From Rhabditoides inermis (lineage: Eukaryota; Nematoda; Chromadorea; Rhabditida; Rhabditidae): 64,000 nucleotides of DNA. The first letter of the stretch is position 1; the number at the start of each line of letters is the position of its first letter. The position numbers and the translations under genes were made by a program. The stretch is from NCBI GenBank assembly GCA_963966185.1, contig CAWZYM010000142.1, positions 17,501-81,500 on the forward strand, written 5' to 3'. Positions 52,701-60,629 of the stretch are shown here, piece by piece. The notes beneath the pieces are model-generated. The model ran no database searches, was not told the origin of the DNA, and saw only the letters and a list, made by a program, of their open reading frames with translations.

Positions 52701-54278
52701 CGAGTCGGAGGTGCTGGTGGATGAGGACGACGGTGAGCGCTTGTTTCTCTTCTTCCTTTTGTCCTTCTTCCCCTTTTTTGCCTCTTTCCTCTGTTTCTTT
52801 TTGTTCTTCCTCTCTTTCTTTTTCTTGTCCGAATCTGTCTCGCTCTCGGAGTCTGAGCTGGAATCAATTTCTTTTTTCTTTGTCCGCTCTTTTTTCTTCG
52901 ACTTCTCCGCCTTTTCTTTTCCGTAAGTTTTCACTTCCGGTAGGGGCCAGTTATTGTTGTCTTCTTCTCCCGCGATCGAAGCGCTCCTACTTGTTTGTTT
53001 CAGGCGCTCGAATCTTCTCTGGAAGTCGCGGAACTCGTCGTCGCTGGCCAACCTCGCCGTCTGCCTCGCTGCCATCCCCTCGTAGTACGGTTTTGCCCAG
53101 TTTTCATCGAATGAGCTCGTAATTACCTGGTTCGGATTTGCTGGTGTGTCAGCGATTCCCGTTTTGAACGTTTGATAACTCTCGTTTGTCTCATTTTTCC
53201 ATGTCACGCCCTTTTTGTCCCCATCCAGACAGCAATCGATTACCAGGTTAAAAGCTTTTTGCACGGGATTTGTTGGGGAATTGAATTTGGCGATGGGGAG
53301 GGCGGACTTGGGTGTGATGAACTGGTCGTTTCCGGGGGTGTGTTCGATTTTTCCCTGAAAAATCGGTTGGTGATGTGCCGGGCTTCTCTCGCTTTCCATT
53401 CTCTCGACTATTTCACTTATCTCGGTATTTGGATGCGCGGCAGGTGTGACTTGCTTTCCTGCGCTGCTCGGTGAGTCCGGCTTGGATCTCACGGGCGGCT
53501 CAGGCGCAGACGATTCGACGGTCGAGTTTGTCTTGAACGCAATCTGAAATTCGTCGTTCGGTTGGCTTTCGTCACCCTTTTCCCTCTTGCACTCACCTTC
53601 CTCTTCTGTCCTTTTTTCAGCAGCGGCGATTTCCTCCTCGAGAGACTCGCGGTCCGACACCTCTCCCTCGGGGAAGTGTCGAATACTGAAATCGAGGATT
53701 CTTGCAGCGTTTTGGTTATGTTTTTTCAACTCAGCGAGAATGCCAGATTTCTGGCGTGCGAGTGCCTTCCTCGCCCTTCTCATGCTGGTGCTCATTTGTA
53801 GATAGAACTCGCGAAGGGTTGGAGCGGCGTCTGAGTCGCCGAGAGTAGACTTCAGCATTTCCTCTTGCTTCTCAAAGTACGCCGCCTCGGCTTCGAACTG
53901 CCTACGGTCTTGCTTCTGAATCTCCTTCATCAAGTCGGCCGCTTGATTCCAGTCCTCTTCATTCTTTATCGGGATGAAGGGTGTGGCCGTGTCGGCGACC
54001 TTCAGAGAGAGACGACGCTGGATGTCCGCTTTCTCCGCCAGCTCCGCGGCGGCTGGATACTGTTCCTTCCAGGTTTCGATGAGGAGAGCGATCTGGCTCT
54101 CGACTATCTCAGCCTGGGTCTCCCCCTTCTCGGCAATCTCCGCCAGCTGTTCGGGGGAGAACAGTTCCTTCGGGACTCTCAATCCGCTATCCCCAATAAT
54201 CTCCCCTTGGTAGATCTTGTACACTGCGCCCTTTTGAGTGGGCGGCGCGCCTTTCCCGTCAGGGTCACTCGGGTTCAT
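43791..54278 (-). CDS. Gag-Pol-Env polyprotein of the BEL/Pao retrovirus (3,495 codons)
   Basis: One uninterrupted frame. Residues 1-650: Gag, helical, with a long Ser/Asp/Lys-rich insert. About 650-960: a conserved Gag core (PEFDGSVKQWKLFYQTF) then a Gly/Asn/Gln/Lys-rich basic region instead of zinc knuckles. Protease with DTGA at 988. Reverse transcriptase with YVDN at 1395-1398, where most families have YxDD. RNase H with TDAS at 1569. Integrase with an HHCC finger, D1973, D2037 and E2088. From about 2335 to the end: envelope. It starts with a hydrophobic signal-like segment, then a Thr-rich mucin-like region and a membrane span near 2830-2850 with a cysteine-rich basic tail. A second signal-like segment near 2960 precedes a cysteine-rich ectodomain, and a membrane anchor lies near 3437-3460. 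This two-part plan matches bunyavirus-type Gn/Gc; a phlebovirus-like env is known in nematode BEL/Pao elements. Env must be released by cleavage or splicing. Confidence 0.93.
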   Translation of the reverse strand: MNPSDPDGKGAPPTQKGAVYKIYQGEIIGDSGLRVPKELFSPEQLAEIAEKGETQAEIVESQIALLIETWKEQYPAAAELAEKADIQRRLSLKVADTATPFIPIKNEEDWNQAADLMKEIQKQDRRQFEAEAAYFEKQEEMLKSTLGDSDAAPTLREFYLQMSTSMRRARKALARQKSGILAELKKHNQNAARILDFSIRHFPEGEVSDRESLEEEIAAAEKRTEEEGECKREKGDESQPNDEFQIAFKTNSTVESSAPEPPVRSKPDSPSSAGKQVTPAAHPNTEISEIVERMESERSPAHHQPIFQGKIEHTPGNDQFITPKSALPIAKFNSPTNPVQKAFNLVIDCCLDGDKKGVTWKNETNESYQTFKTGIADTPANPNQVITSSFDENWAKPYYEGMAARQTARLASDDEFRDFQRRFERLKQTSRSASIAGEEDNNNWPLPEVKTYGKEKAEKSKKKERTKKKEIDSSSDSESETDSDKKKKERKNKKKQRKEAKKGKKDKRKKRNKRSPSSSSTSTSDSSSSSTSSDESSDSDSSSDSSSSSSTTSTSTSSTTSQSASEKNKGRRKAKNKKREKKKEKRERRRAKSRERRNRSIDPRIFTTMALSNIIDMPEFDGSVKQWKLFYQTFTALMEGQSDIVKLTKLKQCCKREAAGVINHFGMSAENYKPAMTALKRAYGSETKLIKSLWDEFRATQPASDHYASVKATYNTIKAIMVQLMELTRVRGNDLTTEITRRFPKRFWGKLMAAEVRADGNVKKFLKELERIVTEYEDTEKNFETFTRGRQMMAKEKGGHKGRSQSKKPYQNGKKGGGNGQNGNQQNQGNGGQSGGNGGFQKKGKFRRGQSQQRNQNGQNQNAKSSNNYEKKNPQQQSKGGGNQSQGGQKNQGNNGAKGNQQNGSGGKGFQNKKEFKGKKKGNGNNKKQQVQFSHSPSRSQSPTIPRPFHQRMAKTDAREKAGDLMIFSPNVKNHRNNALQQMDIMVDTGAQKSCIDAEVARQLNLPIISGKRKAEFQMWNGETHTIDTHYVRLTMYHNKVKVTADVMVCENLAFDEPRPQIRQEDEKAVRDAGAKIIGGTRRVELIMGIDQCYSTFGNLQPTTLPSRKVLLQSSLGDTICGKAKMTVWKMNKMRTTKEDNELMWRVVNVGLEDIDDIEIKKRVRQHFLDTVAITETGQVMVEWPLKPRAKEPFHDNYDVAMQQFLHLINTCNKKKPGLFQLIQTQFQDLITKGILEPVDVDRDGVFMYLPYHVVWNDKSDTTPARVVFNGSSHKRGEPSLNDLVYAGETTLPDLCGILLRTREAPYLMQADVKSAFHTVLINQKSQDLTRVIFIKPGTDISKPLNREDIQILAFTRLPFGVNASGYLLAEAIKFFVSHNCHDQALKDNIEFNLYVDNLFMTFGSRKESYEWYKKSKELFAAMGMCIRVYASNETGIYEKLPEEDLAKGRMSKVLGMIWDVNADTYSVRKPDLKKFLYLDYTTKRVVSSVIGSTFDPLGLYAPVTVGSKLLLKKFWVVNQLDWDTKHYDPNDKEVVDATIRLIEETDMTVPRQLEDVKFSSTHELVVFTDASKDCYGAVAYLRSPSKKKSGDFAVNMLMAKQKLAPEKGKNTIPHLELCGIVVGTKLASFILSHTTLKIVRVCIMSDSEIALQWIQHGPREKNEVFVENRVKSVNQTLRDLKEKGVQSDMRFVSTDQNPADHLTRVLTHEEFAESNWRKGPDFLKKEEREWPEVHIAFPIDDDPTEEKVTEETMKHPIMMHAARKKETIPAATQALNSFRMVTQPATNVLNKMIAAAAYVIQFLALIAKPITERRRLKIPEIYTKFEGSVEGRAAGKNVLIRIHQQAHIAAILEMRSRVDVRLDEDGIYYQYSRIKDSEHCFRRPVIIQKTRLFEALVDDIHQQMFHAGFASTVAEYNSRYFTPKLRASMKPLLRKCVQCQKAKARPFPMQTRPALPEVRTMRAFPFEACGVDFAGPVYYLNETSQVKEKAYIVLFTCLSSRLIHMEPIYSMDTDQFLYSLARLAARYTLPLRLFSDNGSTFVLAEKLTAGKAGSRSPTAYLDGELGRRNVKWHRVISMAPWSAGAWERMVALGKASLYAAMKGITPDRVQLETMMQQCSRIVNSRPIIQYSETIDDSNLFVLRPIDLTMPNIPTAEYDPLEAPQPRHQAIVESFNNLEKAVDRFWRYFRDHYMTSDRTYNEVPKYRKVYNKQPLPEVGEVVLIMDRMLPRNRWRLGRVTELIPSKDQLVRAVRLTMCSETGRVTETTRPINLLIPLEIQKKDEDPVQKAIDSPHVEPKKTKQPATKGQVQDQEEEPAKKAAPSVSRAGRNRRAPNRFTFCIMLILLSGAAAHTQNAEVREYSELVVEQYAIAVANNDLRTVEGIVQMAKLDGIHLPYIRPPNPTSKTIPTSTPTTAPTTTKPYTRKTSTTIKSTTLTETTRKYTSVTTPSPTTKAKITTSATTLSKGRTWKSQASARTTTQSAGRSGKVTARPALITDERIATAIREGLKKAEREISSMKRQPRARAPMGPGRSRARSRGRKKGTVKKPTNNEQAQTTVSPEKETKIQKLRKMAKQAASESLKSAVSSTIKTAGQEAMGMITNEVLNITIGSVVEKLTQSHELNSEEKLELSEMTREEIEDLAEQQEIELEYEEPTYVDEEMKRLFSGADDDSEPEMDGMTETNEDKLEASTGKNESTRVYIGNHYENGSVIHPQEHFLIIEPAYSGSIQCTDEGVQLFDHAKTDEYTKYRVCIDEDEKACNDEVRAAIDELEGITIPVDAHVIVHPFLVTWRKYNGKRNEVIKHTCPGIDLCSVNHCTICMYQTLVNPHCHKKKAILFLALITIIPGTLLALLIRCRQRIKKAWRDRTMCRRSAGCCARTAACCVRRKKKDIPRPAEEEETTENMLDERVEETQVDVERRESDDMSGISRYTPIPFNVQQPTCIIRSDRSVRYSKRPLSMSLSTLTQIAIAVSFITACTAETCDKTTPITTEAITCSRDSCSTQTSINMFFTSIDRTVCINIEYPGKKMQKTMIRLKDVTWTCGASRTLYTRNITTKTESIRRCAGSGLCTGGKCNDIDQDTIISEFSEANKYSGATYCTNKCGFLLCKCLTLSSSCLYYRVYAKPTTYDLVEIIECNYWVPEVSLEVTTVPPHGEKTIETVKLVDSMATSINKKVYNGSTMKLIHFDSPRVKLDKFLRINKEIAHIRQEEADPVLRCSNATHCTFIDRCRCDFADDNALCRCPDTDYYSLLRDPNNMLPTIGEGFELKVTSQVKPQLITTRDALHIQFNIQERLNLSYSQYDTPCRVSDVSPITGCFNCLKGAKFKLRCHSEVPGAAQIQCTDNFVDTIQCDKTGHVTKIRRYFEEREVKESCTVHCGGKSIAIATTGELDYIEGSIPMANTAKGTTYIAPETIGIWDQLCETVEKTIRFLRAMDEWLPIILAIAIIIFLIVLFSPTIWQLNCMQCLNRQQPQVQFAMLPTGIAHPNPNETY

Positions 54279-54537
54279 CGCGTGACTATCGCGTGACGGG
54301 TGCGGACTTGGCAGTTGCGTAGGATGGGCTGCCAGATGATCTGGTCTTACTGCTTGGGGATGGGCGGTGTACGACGTGCTGTCCGCTTGGGTACGAGCTT
54401 CTCTCAGGTTGTGCCTGATCGATCGTCGGGGGCTCGGATCAGGTGGGTATGCCGCTGGCAGAGGTTCTGCTCAGACGTGCACCTTGATCGGTGAAGCTGG
54501 TTCGCTTGCCGAGCCGAGAGTGCTTGCGGCAATCGGA
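54279..54537. other. Leader next to the gag start
   Basis: No feature beyond the region just upstream of the gag ATG (54278). Confidence 0.4.
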
Positions 54538-54820
54538 ACTTTGTCCGTGTCAGCCGGAACTGTGTCCGTGACAAGCGGAGCTATGTCCGGGGAGATCGGA
54601 CCGTGTCCTTGTAGGTCGGACTATGTCCGGGTAGATCGGACCGTGTCCGTGTAGATCGGACTATGTCCGGGTAGATCGGACGGTGTCCGTGTAGATGGGA
54701 CTATGTCCGGGTAGATCGGACCGTGTCCGTGTAGATCGGACTGTGTCCGGGGAGATCGGACTGTGTCCGGGAAGATCGGACTATGTCCGGGGAGATCGGA
54801 CCGTGTCCGGGAAGAGGCTG
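54538..54820. repeat. Tandem 20-bp mini-hairpin array in the retroviral leader
   Basis: About 14 units of 20 bp. Nearly all contain GGAC-nnn-GTCC, with the loop alternating mainly between TAT and CGT, so each unit can fold as a small hairpin. It lies between the primer-binding site and gag, where retroviruses carry dimerisation and packaging signals. Function inferred from place only. Confidence 0.85.
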
Positions 54821-55832
54821 CTGCCCGGCAGGGATTCTGCACGGGTGCGTGGCCTGGTGTGAGAGACGGGAAGGCGTCCCGTTCACCTGTCTGTCCGTCA
54901 CGCGACTTCGAGACTAGGTGTTAGCGCTCTCGTGCTTTGATGTTACTGTTATGTGAGGACAGCTGGTTTGCTATTCCAAGCTGGCCGTGTGTTGCTTAGG
55001 CTCCCCTTTCGGTGAAGCTTTCAGCAGGCGATGTGCCGTTCTCTGTTTTACGAGAGAAGCGGGTGGAGTGGGCTTGGGTGCGTTTTACTACAAGTGCTCG
55101 CGGTGATGTGCAAACACGGGTGGTATCACGGGTTACGGTACGCACAGCTAGGTGTTACTGTAGTGCTCGAGGAAGCTCTACTGTGTGCTGGTGATAACGA
55201 AATCTGTGTACCTCTGATGTAGTTGACGCAGGGGATCGGTAGTAGACGCTGTACGAAGTAGATGCAACGACGTGTAGTCGCGGCAGTCAGACTGGGAATG
55301 AGCTGTCTCTTCACCGCGAGTGACCTTATTCTCCCAATAGGATCAGGTTATTCATGCGGGCCCGCAGTTTATCTCTCGCCGCGATCATCTGTTAGGAAGG
55401 GAGATTCTCTAGAAAGGGGACCTGTTGTTGATGTGTTATGTTCGTGCGCATCGAATTATTGACATCCGGTTTCTCCCATCTAGTGCGATCTGGCCTTGTG
55501 CGGCTAGATCTAACTATTAGTATACACACCTGTGAGGCTGACACAATATACAAGAGAGCACTGTGAAGTTACCTGTGTGGGTGTATACAAATGTTATCGA
55601 CGAATCTATACCATAAGTGAACGTTACTCGGTGAGACCTTTCTGATATCAGACGTCACGCGTGGTTACGTGAGCGGAATCCAATCACTCGGCTGTTAGTG
55701 CATCCCTCCACTCCTGGGTTATTCACCGTGCCTTGACTACGCTTGCGCGTAACGGGTGAGATTTGTTAGATACATTCACACAAATTAGAATTAGACTGAG
55801 GTGGTTCAGTGAGTCCGTGTTCGTTTCTAAAA
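54821..55832. other. Retroviral 5' leader
   Basis: About 1 kb of leader between the primer-binding site and the mini-hairpin array. Only short frames; no gene supported. Confidence 0.5.
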
Positions 55833-55846
55833 CGGTTAATGCACCA
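55833..55846 (-). promoter_or_regulatory. Primer-binding site
   Basis: Directly abuts the 5' LTR. In sense it reads TGGTGCATTAACCG, starting with the TGG that pairs with a tRNA's CCA end. The implied tRNA end ...ATGCACCA resembles tRNA-Gly, but I cannot confirm the isotype. Confidence 0.8.
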
Positions 55847-56176
55847 TGTCAAGACTAAGCTATGGGGCAGGGTTCAGTCTAAGGTACTCTACAGTAAGGG
55901 TACTAATAACTACAGTAATGGTAATAGTAACTACGGTAATCTACAGTGATAACAATACAATACATCAGACCTGTCTCCATGGCCGTCGAGAGGGTTGCCA
56001 CAATACTCTCGCCAATAAATACATAACAGTAATATAGAAGTGACTTTATCGCATATAGTAAATATACATGAAAGGGCGACCGCTCACGCGGATCGTCCCG
56101 GCGATAAGTGTCGATCTCTCTCACTTCTCTCTTACGTGTCTGTGCTCTCTCTCACTCTCTCGTTCCGGTCGGGACA
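55847..56176 (-). repeat. 5' LTR of the BEL/Pao retrovirus
   Basis: 330 bp, the same length as the left LTR and apparently identical to it. It would hold the promoter for the minus-strand transcript. Confidence 0.97.
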
Positions 56177-56942
56177 CCACACAGCATCAAGATGTTATGA
56201 ACCTGAAAATACCTCTCTTCTTCCACGTTCCCTTTCCTCTCTCCCTCTCTCCCACACTCACATTCTCCTGCACGATCATGCGGGCGAACTCGACAAGGGT
56301 GTTCTCTGTCGGCCCCTGCGTGCACACGAACGCGTTCTTGAGCGGCGCTCCGACGACGTAATTGGCGTGGATGTAGTCGCCCGCGCCCTCCTCTCCCCTC
56401 AGCACAACGCGAGTGTTGTCGACGCACCTCACGTCTGCAACCGTATCGTTGCGACAGAAATCACAACCCCCATAATAGCCCCCCCTCCCCCTAAGTAGCT
56501 AGATGTTTGATATAGATAGCATAGGGTCAGCTAAATAGTTACCGCATTGTACATTTTCCGTCGGGTTACTGTGTCTCTACTCTCTGCATTCACGTACTCG
56601 GGTAGCGGTTTTTGTCCGGATGGCGCTCGAACGAGTCCGTCGTGATGCCCTCCGGCTCATAGGACTTCAGGTGGCGAGAAAACTCCCTCTTCAACAGCTT
56701 GGGACCGGTGTTGAACAGATCCTGAAATATAGCATCCGTAATTCCCCTCTCATTTTTTCCATAGGCTGTAGAATTAAGTGTGATAAGAGATCAAGTCGGA
56801 GTCAGTCACGTATACGTCAATATATGTCGAAATCAAGCTGATAAACAAACAACAATACCTTGGCGAAGGAGAGCGCTGCGTCCTTGTGCAGCTTGGAGAT
56901 GGGCTCCTTGGATCCGGCCTTCTCGAAAACGCTCGCAGACAT
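56177..56942 (-). pseudogene. Protein tyrosine phosphatase, 5' exons (gene split by the retrovirus)
   Basis: Exons 56942-56859 (28 codons, from ATG), 56721-56598, 56434-56262 and 56202-56177. All introns are GT-AG with consistent phases. Recognisable PTP blocks in order: KREFSRHLKSYEPEG, HPDKNRYP, VRCVDNTRVVL, DYIHANYV (KNRY and DYIHANYV are family hallmarks), FVCTQGP and then VHNILML. The last exon stops at the retroviral LTR; its reading frame continues exactly at 38835 on the far side once one copy of the CCACA duplication is removed. So the gene was whole before insertion. The ATG at 56942 is chosen because it begins the family-like helical segment, but the frame is open further upstream to 57071. 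Confidence 0.88.
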
Positions 56943-57191
56943 TCTCAATTCATCAATCATCTCCACTCTATTCAATTCCCCTCTCAAATAGATTCCGCGG
57001 ACACGAACCACTGTACTCGAACAAAACGGATGTATCATGTATGCACACAAATAAACATTCATGAAACTCAAAGCGGTTTATTATAGGTAACATGATATAT
57101 AATCACAAATCGCAAACGACAACAAGAACAGAATGAGATTGATTCTCCTTGTATTCGAATTCTTCACTCCGTAAACGTAGAAGGAGCAGCG

Positions 57192-57314
57192 CTAGAACCA
57201 CTTGTCCAACACCGCCTGCAAAATGACGTCATAATGCTACTGATCCATTCATTTGAGTGACACACCTGGAAAAGGGAGTTGCAATCGATGCATGTGACTG
57301 ACTGCTGTTGTCTG
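57192..57314 (-). other. Possible terminal exons of an unidentified gene
   Basis: A block at 57314-57266 (VTCIDCNSLFQ) joins in frame across a GT-AG intron to 57215-57192 (AVLDKWF, stop TAG). It looks like the 3' end of a spliced gene. A further acceptor-led block near 57635-57595 reads VWDSDLHWYDRGDE and ends in a GTGAGT donor, and may belong to it. I do not recognise the protein. Confidence 0.35.
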
Positions 57315-57366
57315 CTGGAGATGGGCGCGACGTCGAAAGAAGGTACAGAAAGTGCACTGCAAGCAT

Positions 57367-57408
<42 letters not shown>
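57367..57408. repeat. (CT)n microsatellite
   Basis: About 21 CT copies inside what would be an intron of the unidentified minus-strand gene. Confidence 0.95.
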
Positions 57409-57410
<2 letters not shown>

Positions 57411-57732
57411 GAGGTTCTTGCTCATTCAGTTCACCAACACAACTGAATGCAAACGATCTTGTACTGATTCAGGTGAAGAGCTGTGTTGCGGGAGACTCCG
57501 CACCCATCCCTGCATCCCTCCCTATATCCTCTCACCTGCAACTCGTATCTCGTACAGCTCTTCTTGGCTGTCCGTCTGTCCACGCCACTCACTCATCGCC
57601 TCTGTCGTACCAATGCAGGTCAGAGTCCCACACCTGAAACATCAAACATTACAGTACATCGGCTACAGTACCCCCCTCGAAATAGTCAATCACACTCCGT
57701 TTACTTGAACTATGAACACCGCCCTCGCGCAC

Positions 57733-59234
57733 TCACAGGCAGTCCACTGGTTCCACTGTAGTCAGTCGTCGACACTGGATACTCGATGCGAGCGAGGATA
57801 GGAGCACGGCACCCGCCGACTGAACGCAGTTTCTCCAGCGATGGAACAGAGCATCGCGCAGCTGAAATCGTATCATTATTACTTTCCTACTTCTTGTATG
57901 CTCACCTGATGATCATGGTATCCAGCATAGGCGAGGAAGGCCCTCGAGAGCATAGCGTCTCCGACAAGGGTGTCCATCTGCTGGCTGAATCCGTCGCATC
58001 CGCCCGACCAGCGGTCTCGCTCCGATCCGAGCGACGAGAGCAGTTGGGTGGAGCGTCCGACCTTCTCCTGCACAGTGGCCAGATCCATCTTGATGCTCTC
58101 CGCCTGTCCAATCAGCTGCGCCTGCTCCTCCTTGTACGCTGGGCGGTAGCTGCAACAGGGCGCTAGCTGCAACAGAACAGTACAGGTGTGCCAAACCTCT
58201 GTTCTCCCACCTTGATCTCATCTCCCATACTCTCATATCTAATCTCCCATAGCATACCTGGTAGTGAGAAGCGTCGCATTAGCAAGCACTAGTCTCCGAA
58301 CCAGTTGAGTTGCAACTCGCAACGAATGAAGAGAGCAGGAAAGGTAGAGTGGAGGCACCATCACGCAATCAATCTTTTGCGCATCACCTAGAATACATGG
58401 TCATTCAATCCTATCCAGATGAAGCCGTCTTCCGGCAGACTCTGGAAGAAGCCACGACACACCTTCGCAGTGTCCCATTTGTACAGCTCTTCGTGGCTGT
58501 CGAGCACCAGTCCCTGTCTCTGCGCGTCCTTCTTGATCTGAGTCATCAGCGTCGTGTGCTCGTCCCCTTCGAACACACCCGACACCTACAACGACAACGT
58601 GACAGCATTATCTAGAATTACTCTTCCCCACTTCTCCGTTGACGAGAAGCGTGTTGAGTCTCTCGAGAAATCTCGTGTCGAGCATGTTCGATTCGTCCAT
58701 GATGGATCTTCTCGTTCCTGCAGCGCGCCCTCCTCAGCACCGTCCCTCATGTCCTCGTCTAAGCCGCCGAGTACTTGCTGTGCACCTTCAGCTGGAACAC
58801 CGACAGACGGTTCAGCCACGCCACAAAGCGAGACAGCGTCGTATTGCCCCAACCAGACGTTCCTGAAAACAACCATGGTCAGGTCAGGCCATACCGCTGG
58901 CATCCTCACCAATTAGCAGATGTCCCTGGGGCTGTCTGTATATTCTGTCGATAGCTCCTCCTGGTAAAAACCCTTGAGCCTGGCAGACACGTAGTCCTTG
59001 AGCTGGTTGCGGGAGATGGACACATGGTGTTTGCTCATCCAGTACGAGAAAAACAGCAGTCGCTTGAGTGCCTGCCGCGGGTTGGCTGCCTGTCCGAAGT
59101 ACTTCTCCGCCCCCGTCAACCAGCTCGTCCGTCCCGTTGCGCTCCTCGTCCGTCACCAAGCGGTCCTGTAATGCCACATTGATTGCATCGAGGGTTCGAG
59201 GGGCGCGATCGCCTCGCTGATTCCGCGCACCCAA
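57733..59234 (-). pseudogene. Cytoplasmic dynein heavy chain pseudogene fragments
   Basis: Dynein heavy chain is the AAA+ motor of microtubule minus-end transport. Reading from 59234 the blocks come in order. The first is the linker before AAA4 (VRGISEAIAPLEP, DRLVTDEER, then after a frameshift KHHVSISRNQLKDYVSARLK). AAA4 follows ([35 protein letters not shown]), then [14 protein letters not shown] and EELYKW. After a gap the stalk and AAA5 entry appears (AYKEEQAQLIGQAESIK, VGRSTQLLSSLGSER, AFLAYAGYHD). Lesions: the AAA4 P-loop reads SGWGNTT, losing the catalytic lysine; an in-frame stop follows KYSAA; there are several frameshifts; about 15 codons are missing after FYQEEL; several hundred codons are missing between AAA4 and the stalk. 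Some introns remain, so it is a DNA-level copy. Confidence 0.85.
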
Positions 59235-60629
59235 CTCGCTCCTTTTCCGTCTCGACTACCCAAAACAACCTGCCATTTCACATTTCTTTCTCTCCCCTAC
59301 TCACCTCTACTCCTCTCATTTGGTGTGCATCATCGGCCTCTCCTCCTCCAGATGCGAGACAGGAGCGGGTCGAGAGGGAATGCGCAGAGCCACAGCACAC
59401 GGCCGGCCTACATAAATAAAGTAATCTAGAATCAGTCAATATTTCGTAAATATGTATCATTGATGTAAATATGTGTACATGTGTATCACTAATAGGTGTA
59501 AATATGTATGAATAATAATATTGCAACACCAAGCGTAACGTGCTATGTGCCAAGCAAATCGACGCCAATCAGCCAAACACTCACTAACACTTCTTCACCA
59601 CATCGTCAATGAGTTGCACCGTCAATCACCAATTCAACTACGTGTACAGCCGACTAAAGTCAATTCGAAAGCTGAACTGTGTAACAATGCTCAAAAAAGT
59701 GCCATAAATTCAAATACAGCAAGAACCAAACCGGTAAGAAGAAATAGAAATGTGCACGTGACAACCTGAACCGACCTTGTTGTTCTTGGTGGCAGAGGGT
59801 GGGATGCCTTCGTCACTGTCACTGTCCGAGAGTGAGCACTGAGAAAGGGGAAGGGAAGACGAGGAGGAGACGGGAGCACGGGAGCACTGCGGGACGCATG
59901 TGATTATTACTAGATCAGTGTATGAATCGACAGAATTAAAAGCACACTGTAATCTAGAATAGCACACTTATCATATATAATACGTTGCTACCAAACCAAA
60001 TGTATCCATCCAACAAGGCGTGAACAACCTCAGTTTCTCATTTAATCGATCTCCAAAGATTCTTGATATAATGAAAATCTAACAGCACCTAGTCTATTAC
60101 CTACTATAACTCTACAACATTACTGTCATCCCTCGCGAACCCACCTGCAATCATCCAATCTGCTTGCGCGTGGCTGGCTGCATCCAGTGTGTATCGAACA
60201 GCCGGCCAGTCAGTGGGTAGCGGGACGACTCTGCAACAGTACCATCACAACTATTACTCACAAACCAACAATACAATTCAAAGCATATGAAACAGATTTT
60301 TTTAAAACTTCATTTAACGAAGATGCAACCTCGTTCGCGCTGCCACTGCCTCCTCCTTCTCTCCCCTACACGTCGTCCACGCATCGACGCTCCTCCTCAG
60401 AGTGAGACGGATGAGCGCGTGCGCCTGCAACTATGCCACCTTCCATTCAAAAAAGACCCACATTTTATGTTTACCCACAACGAAACTTCCCTCCATTCAC
60501 AACCGACAGTGAATCTGGGAAAGAAACAACTCGCGCCCTCTGACACCACTCGCGCCCTCTGACCCGTCCTGGGTGGTGATTTTTCTCTCTATTTTCTTGT
60601 GCGCCTCTCTCCTTTCACCCTTTGTTCCC
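59235..60629. other. Exon-like scraps and spacer
   Basis: Minus-strand blocks bounded by plausible splice sites occur at about 59412-59305, 59892-59777 (serine-rich, then SDSDSDEGIPPS) and 60233-60145 (SSRYPLTGRLFDTHW). I cannot tie them to a gene. The rest is AT-rich. From about 60490 the sequence is probably the leader of the LINE that follows. Confidence 0.35.

Larger units (their letters stand above)
38841..56176 (-). mobile_element. 17.3-kb BEL/Pao endogenous retrovirus with envelope and accessory genes
   Basis: Bounded by two 330-bp LTRs that appear identical and flanked by a 5-bp duplication CCACA (38836-38840 and 56177-56181). Sense is the minus strand: 5' LTR at right, primer-binding site, a leader with tandem mini-hairpins, one gag-pol-env frame, then a 4.6-kb module with five spliced genes on both strands, then the 3' LTR at left. 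Most BEL/Pao elements are roughly 5-10 kb, so this one is very large. Identical LTRs and open frames indicate a very recent insertion. No purine-rich tract precedes the 3' LTR on the sense strand; that position reads CCCCCCCGGAA. Confidence 0.95.

Noticed and set aside
38841..56176. Plus-strand orientation of the retroelement, suggested by a G-rich run beside the left LTR
   Set aside because: The primer-binding site abuts the right LTR in minus-strand sense and gag-pol-env reads on the minus strand.
57352..57761. Overlapping plus-strand frames of 92-118 codons
   Set aside because: They begin in a CT microsatellite and have no domain; minus-strand exon-like blocks fit better.
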